Shown here: positions 43,525-50,497 of the stretch, one piece after another
Layout: each line of letters begins with the position of its first letter
Numbering within the stretch: position 1 is the first letter of the stretch
Assembly: GCF_014192225.1 (NCBI RefSeq)
Contig: NZ_JACHXS010000002.1
Coordinates: 186,001 to 250,000 of the forward strand
Length of the DNA: 64,000 bases
Direction: 5' to 3'
From: Pseudoduganella umbonata
GTDB taxonomy: Bacteria; Pseudomonadota; Gammaproteobacteria; Burkholderiales; Burkholderiaceae_D
Translations under genes and position numbers: made by a program
The notes under the pieces: model-generated
Database searches by the model: none
What the model was told of the DNA's origin: nothing
The model's input: only the letters and a program-made list of their open reading frames with translations

Positions 43525-44673
43525 ATGCAAATCGAAAAGACAACTGTCAACATAGGCTTCAACCCGCTGACCGACTGCGCGTCGGTCGTCATGGCGGCCA
43601 TGCTGGGCTTCGACGAGAAGCACGGCATCCGCATCGCGCTGTCGCGCGAAACTTCCTGGGCGGGCGTGCGCGACAAGCTGATGACGGGCGAGCTCGATGC
43701 CGCCCACGCGCTGTATGGCCTGATCTACGGCACCCAGCTGGGCATCGGCGCCCAGCCGCGCGACATGGCCGTGCTGATGAACCTGAACCGCAACGGGCAA
43801 TCCATTACGCTGTCGCGCCGGCTGGCCGGGCAGGGCGCCACCGACGGCGCCTCGCTGGCCGCCCTGATGGCGCGCAACGTGGGCGAAAACAGCCGCCAGT
43901 ACGTGTTCGCCCAGACATTCCCGACCGGGACCCATGCGATGTGGCTGTACTACTGGCTCGCTGCGCACGGCATCCACCCGATGAAGGACGTGCGGGCGAT
44001 CACCGTGCCGCCGTCGCAGATGGTCTACAACCTCGTCGAGGGCCACATGGACGGCTTCTGCGCCGGCGATCCTTGGGGTCACCAGGCGGTGCTGGACGGC
44101 GTCGGCGTCACCGCCACGACCAGCCAGCAGATCTGGCCGGATCATCCGGAAAAGGTGCTCGGCGCATCGCTGGAATTCGTGCGCGCCCACCCGAACACGT
44201 GCCGCGCGCTGGTCGCGGCCGTCCTGGAGGCGGGCCGGTGGATCGATGCCAGCGACGAGAACCGCCGTGCCACCGCCGAGATCATCGCCGCCGTGCCTTA
44301 TATAGATACCGGCAAGGCTGCCATCCTGCCCCGCATGCTGGGCCGCTACGACGACGGCGCCGGCCATGCGTGGCGGGACGAACACCCGATGTGCTTCCAC
44401 CAGGACGGCCAGGCGAACTACCCGTGGCTGTCGGACGGCATGTGGTTCATGACCCAGTTCCGCCGCTGGGGCCTGCTGAAAACCGACCCCGATTACCTGG
44501 CGGTGGCGCAGTCGGTCACCCAGCTGCGGCTGTACCGCGAAGCGGCTGAAATGGCCGGCGTGGCCGTGCCGGAGGGGGTGTTGCGCACGTCGACGCTGGT
44601 CGACGGCCACGTCTGGGACGGCACCGATCCCGAGGCCTACGCGGCCTCCTTCCCGGTCCACATGCGAAATTGA
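43525..44673 (+). CDS. nasS: nitrate sensor NasS (cytoplasmic NrtA/CmpA-like protein)
   Basis: A 382-residue protein of the nitrate-binding family (VNIGFNPLTDCASVVMAAMLGFDEKHGIRIALSRETSW, SMVYNLVEGHMDGFCAGDPWG) but with no signal peptide, as expected of the cytoplasmic sensor NasS and not of a transport protein. GGAG stands 5 nt before the ATG; a TTG at 43492 overlapping nasT is possible. It is known (Azotobacter, Pseudomonas, alphaproteobacteria) to sequester NasT until nitrate or nitrite binds. It is in an operon with nasT and is followed by a terminator-like hairpin. Confidence 0.93.
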   Translation: MQIEKTTVNIGFNPLTDCASVVMAAMLGFDEKHGIRIALSRETSWAGVRDKLMTGELDAAHALYGLIYGTQLGIGAQPRDMAVLMNLNRNGQSITLSRRLAGQGATDGASLAALMARNVGENSRQYVFAQTFPTGTHAMWLYYWLAAHGIHPMKDVRAITVPPSQMVYNLVEGHMDGFCAGDPWGHQAVLDGVGVTATTSQQIWPDHPEKVLGASLEFVRAHPNTCRALVAAVLEAGRWIDASDENRRATAEIIAAVPYIDTGKAAILPRMLGRYDDGAGHAWRDEHPMCFHQDGQANYPWLSDGMWFMTQFRRWGLLKTDPDYLAVAQSVTQLRLYREAAEMAGVAVPEGVLRTSTLVDGHVWDGTDPEAYAASFPVHMRN

Positions 44674-44691
44674 CATTGCGCTGCACCATAA

Positions 44692-44735
44692 GCGGGCGGC
44701 ACTGCACCGCCAGCTTGCATGCCGCCCCGCCTTTT
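44692..44735 (+). terminator. terminator after nasS
   Basis: GCGGGCGGCA (44692-44701) pairs with TGCCGCCCCGC (44720-44730), followed by CTTTT. The loop and the preceding bases contain two TGCACC copies (44682 and 44703) that resemble NtrC half-sites for the sigma54 promoter 100 nt downstream. Confidence 0.6.
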
Positions 44736-44804
44736 CCCATCCTCGCCCACCCCGCAAACTTCGCGTAGCCCCTGCGCCCCCCTTCGAAGGCCCTGAAAGA
44801 AAGC

Positions 44805-44820
44805 TGGCACGCCTCTTGCA
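44805..44820 (+). promoter_or_regulatory. sigma54 promoter of the nitrate-assimilation operon
   Basis: TGGCACGCCTCTTGCA is a perfect sigma54 -24/-12 element (TGGCACG-N4-TTGCA). Transcription would start near 44831, immediately before the first ANTAR hairpin, and a long leader precedes the transporter start at 45004. Confidence 0.9.
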
Positions 44821-44833
44821 AAGTACAGGGCAA

Positions 44834-44972
44834 GAGGTCAATGGCGATCTCCTGAACATTGCATAGTCGTCCCAATGGCGGGGCGGCATCAGGACAACGG
44901 CGTCCGAGCAGACTTACGAAACATGTTTCTAGAAACACGTTTCCGCAAGAACTGCTCGGGCGCCTTTTTTTT
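44834..44972 (+). promoter_or_regulatory. NasT (ANTAR) antitermination leader with attenuator
   Basis: Hairpin 1 (44834-44851) is GAGGTC-AATGGC-GATCTC. Hairpin 2 (44868-44885) is CGTCCC-AATGGC-GGGGCG. A possible hairpin 3 (44892-44905) is GGAC-AACGGC-GTCC. All loops are six nt with A at position 1 and G at position 4, the ANTAR recognition rule. The terminator has GCGTCCGAGCAG (44900-44911), CTGCTCGGGCGC (44952-44963) and T8. Hairpin 3 shares bases with the terminator's 5' arm, so the two are mutually exclusive. The 330-nt gap is thus fully explained. Confidence 0.9.
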
Positions 44973-45003
44973 GCTTGTAGCTTCCGATAACAGGGATGAA
45001 AAA

Positions 45004-46317
45004 ATGACCAGCAACGTGACCCGCAAAGCTGACAGCATCAAGCTCTTCTCGCTCGCCACGCCGCAGATGCGTGCGTTCCACCTGGCGTGGCTGGCGTTCT
45101 TCGCCTGCTTCTTCGCCTGGTTTGCCTGCGCCCCGCTGATGCCCGTGATCAAGGGCGAATTCGGCCTGACGGCCGGGCAGATCGCCAACATCAACATCGC
45201 CGCGGTGGCGATCACGATCCTCGTGCGCATGGTCGTCGGCCCCATGTGCGACCGCTACGGCCCGCGCAAGGCGCACACCGCGCTGCTGATCTTCGGCTCC
45301 ATCCCCGTGTTCGGCGTGGCCGCTTCGCAAAGCTACGAAAGCTTCCTGTTCTTCCGCATGCTGATCGGTGCGATCGGCGCCAGCTTCGTCGTCACGCAGT
45401 ACCACACGTCGGTGATGTTCGGCCCGCGCGTGGTCGGCACCGCCAACGCCACAACGGCCGGCTGGGGCAATGCGGGCGGCGGCGTCACGCAAGCCACCAT
45501 GCCGCTGATCATGGCCGCGATCCTGATGCTGGGCGTGTCGGAAACCATGGGCTGGCGCCTGGCGCTGATCGTGCCGGGCGTGCTGATGCTGATCGTCGGC
45601 GCGCTGTACTGGAAATTCACGCAGGACTGCCCGCAAGGTAACTACGCCGAGCTGCGCAAGGCCGGCATCGAGATCGAAGGCGGCAAGAAGGGCGGCTGGG
45701 ACAGCTTCAAGCTGGCCGCCTCCAACTACCGCGTGTGGCTGCTGTTCGTCACCTACGGCGCGTGCTTCGGCGTGGAGCTGTTCATCCACAACGTCGCCGC
45801 CGTCTACTACGTCGATCGCTTCGACCTGAGCCTGAAGCAGGCGGGCCTGGCGGCCGGCAGTTTCGGCCTGCTGGCGCTGTTCGCCCGGGCCCTGGGCGGT
45901 TACGTGTCCGACAAGATGGCACTGCGCAGCAGCCTGAATGGCCGCGTCACGCTGCTGTTCATCCTGATGGTGGGCGAAGGCGCGGGCCTGATCTGGTTCG
46001 CCAAGGCCGATACCGCCACGCTGGCGATCTTCGCGATGCTGTGCTTCGGCATGTGCGTGCACATGGCTTGCGGCGCGACCTACGCGCTGGTGCCGTTCGT
46101 CGACAAGCGGGCACTGGGCGGCGTCACCGGCATCATCGGCGCCGGCGGCAATGTCGGCGCGGTCGCCGCCGGTTTCCTGATGAAGGGCGTGGGCAGCACG
46201 CAGCAGACGCTGTCGATCCTGGGCTTCCTGGTGCTCATTTCCGCGGTCTGCGCCATCGCGCTGCGGTTCTCGGCCGCCACCAACGAAGAACATGCGCTGG
46301 CTCGCGCCGCCGCCTGA
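45004..46317 (+). CDS. nasA: nitrate/nitrite transporter of the NarK/NasA MFS type
   Basis: A 437-residue membrane protein with about 12 helices. FFACFFAWFACAPLMPVIKGEFGLTAGQ opens the fold, R-x-x-x-G-P-x-x-D-R-Y-G-P-R-K in LVRMVVGPMCDRYGPRKA is the MFS loop, and the nitrate signatures AGWGNAGGGVTQ and GAGGNVGAVAAGF are both present. The ATG follows AGGGATGAAAA; earlier in-frame starts lie inside the attenuator and are rejected. It is first gene of the assimilation operon and lies directly behind the NasT-controlled terminator. The symbol could equally be narK. Confidence 0.94.
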   Translation: MTSNVTRKADSIKLFSLATPQMRAFHLAWLAFFACFFAWFACAPLMPVIKGEFGLTAGQIANINIAAVAITILVRMVVGPMCDRYGPRKAHTALLIFGSIPVFGVAASQSYESFLFFRMLIGAIGASFVVTQYHTSVMFGPRVVGTANATTAGWGNAGGGVTQATMPLIMAAILMLGVSETMGWRLALIVPGVLMLIVGALYWKFTQDCPQGNYAELRKAGIEIEGGKKGGWDSFKLAASNYRVWLLFVTYGACFGVELFIHNVAAVYYVDRFDLSLKQAGLAAGSFGLLALFARALGGYVSDKMALRSSLNGRVTLLFILMVGEGAGLIWFAKADTATLAIFAMLCFGMCVHMACGATYALVPFVDKRALGGVTGIIGAGGNVGAVAAGFLMKGVGSTQQTLSILGFLVLISAVCAIALRFSAATNEEHALARAAA

Positions 46318-46364
46318 ATGCATTGCAAGTCTTGAATACTGATTACTGAGTCACGGAGCAGAAC

Positions 46365-48890
46365 ATGAAAATCGTCGTCATCGGTCATGGCATGGTTGGC
46401 CACAAATTCCTCGAAAGCCTGGCGGACAATCCCGTCGCCGACATGCAGGTCACCGTGCTGTGCGAGGAACCGCGCCCGGCCTATGACCGCGTGCACCTGT
46501 CGGAATTCTTCAGCGGCAAGAGCGCGGACGACCTGTCGCTCGTGAAGCCTGGCTTCTTCGACCGTACCGACATGGTGCTGCGCCTGAACGCCCGTGCCGA
46601 GTCGATCGACCTGGCGGCGAAAACCGTCACCGCCAGCACCGGCGACGTGCTCCCGTACGACAAGCTGGTCATGGCCACCGGGTCTTACCCATTCGTGCCG
46701 CCGATCGACGGCCGCGACCGCAAGGACTGCTTCGTCTACCGCACCATCGAGGACCTGGAAGGCATGGCCGAAGCGGGCGCCCGCCTGAAGACCGGCGTCG
46801 TCATCGGCGGCGGCCTGCTGGGCCTGGAATGCGCGAAGGCGCTGCGCGACATGGGCCTGATCACCCACGTGGTCGAATTCGCGCCGCGCCTGATGGCGGT
46901 GCAGGTCGATGACGGCGGCGGCCGCATCCTGCGCAACAAGATCGCCGAACTGGGCGTGACGGTCCACACCGGCAAGAACACCACCGCCATCGTCGACGGC
47001 GAAGAAGGCGCGCACCGCATGCAGTTCGCCGACGGCACGCACCTCGACGTGGACATGATCGTCTTCAGTGCCGGGATTCGCCCGCGCGACCAGCTGGCGA
47101 AGGAAGCCGGCCTGGCCGTCGGCCCGCGCGGCGGCATCACGATCGACAACCAGTGCCGCACCTCCGATCCGCACGTGTTCGCGATCGGCGAATGCGCGCT
47201 GTGGAACGGCATGATCTACGGCCTCGTCGCACCGGGCTACGACATGGCGCGCGTGGTGGCGAAGCAGCTGGCCGGCCAGTCGGCCGAGTTCAATGGCGCC
47301 GACATGAGCACCAAGCTGAAACTGATGGGCGTGGACGTGGCTTCCATCGGCGACCCGCACGGCAAGGTGGAAGGCGCGCGCAGCTACCAGTTCACCGACG
47401 AGCGCAAGCAGGTCTACAAGAAGATCGTCGTGTCCGACTGCGGCAAGTACCTGCTGGGCGGCGTGATGGTCGGCGATGCCGGCGAATACGGCACGCTGCT
47501 GCAGATGATGCTGAACCGCATCGAGCTGCCGGAATCGCCGGAATTCCTGATCCTGCCGCAATCGGACGGCAAGGCCAGGCCGGGCCTGGGCGTGGATTCG
47601 CTGCCCGATGCCGCGCAGATCTGCTCGTGCAACAACGTGACCAAGGGCGCGATCTGCGCCGCGGTGGCCGACGGCGCCACGTCGATCGGCGCGCTGAAGA
47701 GCTGCACCAATGCCGGCACCTCGTGCGGCGGCTGCGTGCCGCTGGTCACGCAGGTGATGAAGGCCGAGATGAAGAAGCAGGGCATGGACGTCAACAACCA
47801 TGTCTGCGAACACTTCCCGCACTCGCGCCAGGAACTGTTCCACATCATCCGCGCCGGCAACATCAAGACCTTCGACGAACTGCTCGCCCAGCACGGCAAA
47901 GGCCTCGGCTGCGACGTTTGCAAGCCGCTGGCCGGCTCGATCCTGGCCACGTGCTGGAACGATTTCGTGCTGAAGAAGGAACACGCCAGCCTGCAGGACA
48001 CCAACGACTACTACCTGGGCAACATCCAGAAGGACGGCACGTACTCGGTGGTGCCGCGCATGCCGGGTGGCGAAGTGACGCCGGACGGCCTGATCGCCGT
48101 CGGCCAGGTCGCCAAGAAATACGGCCTGTACACCAAGATCACCGGCGGCCAGCGCGTCGACCTGTTCGGTGCCCGCGTCGACGAACTGCCGTCGATCTGG
48201 GAAGAACTGATCGCCGCCGGCTTCGAGACCGGCCATGCCTACGGCAAGTCGCTGCGCACCGTGAAGTCGTGCGTGGGCTCGACCTGGTGCCGCTACGGCG
48301 TGGACGACAGCGTGGGCCTGGCCATCGAGCTGGAGAACCGCTACAAGGGCCTGCGCACGCCGCACAAGATCAAGTTCGGCGTATCCGGCTGCACCCGCGA
48401 GTGCGCTGAAGCGCAGGGCAAGGACGTGGGCATCATCGCCACCGAAAAAGGCTGGAACCTGTACGTGTGCGGCAACGGCGGCATGAAGCCGCGCCACGCC
48501 GAACTGTTCGCCTCCGACCTCGACAAGGCAACGCTGATCAAGTACATCGACCGCTTCCTGATGTTCTACAGCCGCACCGCCGACCGCCTGCAGCGCACCA
48601 GCACGTGGCGCGACAACCTGGAAGGCGGCCTGGAATACCTGCAGGACGTGGTCATCAACGACAAGCTCGACCTGGCCGCCGAACTGGAAGCGGACATGCA
48701 GCGCGTGGTCGATACGTATATTTGCGAGTGGAAGGAAGCCGTCAACAACCCGGAAACGCGCGCCCGCTTCCGCCACTTCGTCAACAGCGAGAAGAAGGAC
48801 GAGAACGTGGTGTTCATCGAAGAGCGCGGCCAGATCCGGCCGGCCACCGTGCAGGAAAAGAAACGCGTCATCCCCATCAAAGCCGCCTGA
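46365..48890 (+). CDS. nirB: NAD(P)H nitrite reductase large subunit
   Basis: An 841-residue enzyme reducing nitrite to ammonia. N-terminal FAD/NAD domains (IVVIGHGMVGHKFLESL, VVIGGGLLGLECAKALRD) are followed by a BFD-type 2Fe-2S segment (ICSCNNVTKGAICAAV, CGGCVPLV) and the siroheme domain, with cysteines SCVGSTWCRYG and GVSGCTRECAEAQGKDVG for the coupled 4Fe-4S/siroheme. The length is as usual. It is followed 20 nt later by nirD and preceded by the transporter. Confidence 0.97.
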   Translation: MKIVVIGHGMVGHKFLESLADNPVADMQVTVLCEEPRPAYDRVHLSEFFSGKSADDLSLVKPGFFDRTDMVLRLNARAESIDLAAKTVTASTGDVLPYDKLVMATGSYPFVPPIDGRDRKDCFVYRTIEDLEGMAEAGARLKTGVVIGGGLLGLECAKALRDMGLITHVVEFAPRLMAVQVDDGGGRILRNKIAELGVTVHTGKNTTAIVDGEEGAHRMQFADGTHLDVDMIVFSAGIRPRDQLAKEAGLAVGPRGGITIDNQCRTSDPHVFAIGECALWNGMIYGLVAPGYDMARVVAKQLAGQSAEFNGADMSTKLKLMGVDVASIGDPHGKVEGARSYQFTDERKQVYKKIVVSDCGKYLLGGVMVGDAGEYGTLLQMMLNRIELPESPEFLILPQSDGKARPGLGVDSLPDAAQICSCNNVTKGAICAAVADGATSIGALKSCTNAGTSCGGCVPLVTQVMKAEMKKQGMDVNNHVCEHFPHSRQELFHIIRAGNIKTFDELLAQHGKGLGCDVCKPLAGSILATCWNDFVLKKEHASLQDTNDYYLGNIQKDGTYSVVPRMPGGEVTPDGLIAVGQVAKKYGLYTKITGGQRVDLFGARVDELPSIWEELIAAGFETGHAYGKSLRTVKSCVGSTWCRYGVDDSVGLAIELENRYKGLRTPHKIKFGVSGCTRECAEAQGKDVGIIATEKGWNLYVCGNGGMKPRHAELFASDLDKATLIKYIDRFLMFYSRTADRLQRTSTWRDNLEGGLEYLQDVVINDKLDLAAELEADMQRVVDTYICEWKEAVNNPETRARFRHFVNSEKKDENVVFIEERGQIRPATVQEKKRVIPIKAA

Positions 48891-48910
48891 ACAGCTGACT
48901 AGGAGCCAAC

Positions 48911-49261
48911 ATGAAACGTGAGAACGAAGCCGCCAACTGGACCGCGATCTGCGGCGTGGAAGACATCGTGCCGAACACCGGCGTGTGCGCCCTGCTGAAC
49001 AACGAGCAGGTTGCCGTGTTCCGCCTGCATGACGGCGTGGATACCCGCGTGTTTGCGATCGGCAACTACGATCCGAACTCGGAAGCCTCGGTACTGTCGC
49101 GCGGCCTGGTGGGCAGCCTGGGCGAGCGCCTCGTCGTGGCCTCGCCGATCTACAAGCACCATTTCGACCTGCAGACGGGCGAGTGCCTGGAGGCACCGGA
49201 AAACTCGGTGCCCACCTGGCCGGCCCGCATCGAAGCCGGCAAGGTGTGGGTCGGGGCTTGA
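48911..49261 (+). CDS. nirD: nitrite reductase small subunit (Rieske-type)
   Basis: A 116-residue NirD. WTAICGVEDIVPNTGVCALL opens the fold and the Rieske-like region is NYDPNSEASVLSRGLVGSLGERLVVASPIYKHHFDLQTGECLE. As in other NirD proteins the iron-sulfur ligands are not complete, so it is a structural Rieske fold without cluster. The ribosome site is AGGAGCCAAC. It works as a complex with NirB. Confidence 0.95.
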   Translation: MKRENEAANWTAICGVEDIVPNTGVCALLNNEQVAVFRLHDGVDTRVFAIGNYDPNSEASVLSRGLVGSLGERLVVASPIYKHHFDLQTGECLEAPENSVPTWPARIEAGKVWVGA

Positions 49262-49271
49262 GGACAACACC

Positions 49272-50477
49272 ATGAAGCCCGCCCTGGTGGTCATCGGCAA
49301 CGGCATGGCCGGCATGCGCACGGTCGAGGAGCTGCTCGCGCTGGCGCCGGACCTGTACGACATCACCGTGTTCGGCGCCGAACCACACGGCAACTACAAC
49401 CGCATCCTGCTGTCGCCCGTGCTGGCCGGCGAAAAGTCGGTCGACGACATCATGCTGAACACGCGCGACTGGTACGAGGCGAACGGCATCGCGCTGCACG
49501 CCGGCGACCCGGTGGTGCACATCGACCGCCGCCGCCGCATCGTGCGCTCGCAGTCCGGCCATGAAGTGGGCTACGACCGCCTGCTGATTGCCACCGGATC
49601 GAAGCCTTTCATCATTCCCGTGCCGGGCCACGAGCTGCCCGGCGTGCTGGCGTTCCGCGATATCGCCGACGTCGAAAGCATGCTGTCGGCGGCGCACGAC
49701 CACCGCCATGCCGTGGTGATCGGCGGTGGACTGCTGGGGCTGGAGGCCGCCAATGGCCTGCTGAAGCAGGGCATGGAAGTCACGGTAGTGCACGTCACCG
49801 ATGCGCTGATGAACCAGCAGCTCGACAAGCCGGCCGCGCAACTGCTGCAGCGCGCGCTGGAAGCGCGCGGCCTGAAGTTCATGCTGGAGGCGCAGACCGC
49901 CGGGATCGTCGGCCCGGACCGCGTGACGGCCGTGCGCTTCAAGGACGGCACCGAAATACCGGCGGACCTGGTGGTCATGACCGCGGGCGTGCGCCCGAAT
50001 ATCGAACTGGCGAAATCGGCCGGCCTGCATTGCGAGCGCGCGATCGTGGTCGACGACACGCTGCAATCGTACGACCCGCGCGTGTATGCCGTCGGCGAAT
50101 GCGTGCAGCACCGCCGCGCCACGTTCGGCCTGGTCGCGCCGATCTGGGAACAGGCCAAGGTGTGCGCCGCCCACCTGGCGGGCGCGGGCCACCGCCGCTA
50201 CGTGCAGCAGGCTTCGCCCACGCGCCTGAAGGTGACCGGCATCGAGCTGTATTCGGTCGGCGACTTCATCGGCGCCGAAGGCAGCGAAGACCTGGTGCTG
50301 CGCGATGCGCGCCGCGGTGTCTACAAGCGGCTGGTGCTGGACGGGCCATGCCTGGTCGGCGCCGTGCTGTACGGCGACGTGCAGGACGGGCCGTGGTACT
50401 TCGACCTGATCCAGCGCGGCGCGGACATCAGCGCCATGCGCCATCAACTGCTGTTCGGCCCCGCGCTCGCTGCATAA
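49272..50477 (+). CDS. FAD-dependent NAD(P)H oxidoreductase of the nitrate operon
   Basis: A 401-residue flavoprotein of the NirB-N-terminus/rubredoxin-reductase type: LVVIGNGMAGMRTVEELLALAP (FAD), VVIGGGLLGLEAANGLLKQG (NAD(P)), and VYAVGECVQHRRATFGLVAPIWEQ (FAD ribityl loop). It has neither a siroheme nor an iron-sulfur module. By position (between nirD and the nitrate reductase) it is probably the electron-transfer subunit for assimilatory nitrate reductase, as NasB in Bacillus and NasB-like proteins elsewhere. The start was fixed at MKPALVVIG. Confidence 0.88.
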   Translation: MKPALVVIGNGMAGMRTVEELLALAPDLYDITVFGAEPHGNYNRILLSPVLAGEKSVDDIMLNTRDWYEANGIALHAGDPVVHIDRRRRIVRSQSGHEVGYDRLLIATGSKPFIIPVPGHELPGVLAFRDIADVESMLSAAHDHRHAVVIGGGLLGLEAANGLLKQGMEVTVVHVTDALMNQQLDKPAAQLLQRALEARGLKFMLEAQTAGIVGPDRVTAVRFKDGTEIPADLVVMTAGVRPNIELAKSAGLHCERAIVVDDTLQSYDPRVYAVGECVQHRRATFGLVAPIWEQAKVCAAHLAGAGHRRYVQQASPTRLKVTGIELYSVGDFIGAEGSEDLVLRDARRGVYKRLVLDGPCLVGAVLYGDVQDGPWYFDLIQRGADISAMRHQLLFGPALAA

Positions 50478-50497
50478 ACTCGAGAATTGGAACCATC

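Noticed and set aside
44875..45003. Upstream start for the nitrate transporter
   Set aside because: It would place coding sequence inside the ANTAR hairpins and terminator; MTSNVTRK has a ribosome site and matches the family start.
46080..50447. A 1455-codon open frame on the minus strand opposite nirB-nirD and the oxidoreductase
   Set aside because: It is the antisense shadow of well-recognised genes in GC-rich DNA; composition is Arg/His/Ala-rich with no domain.
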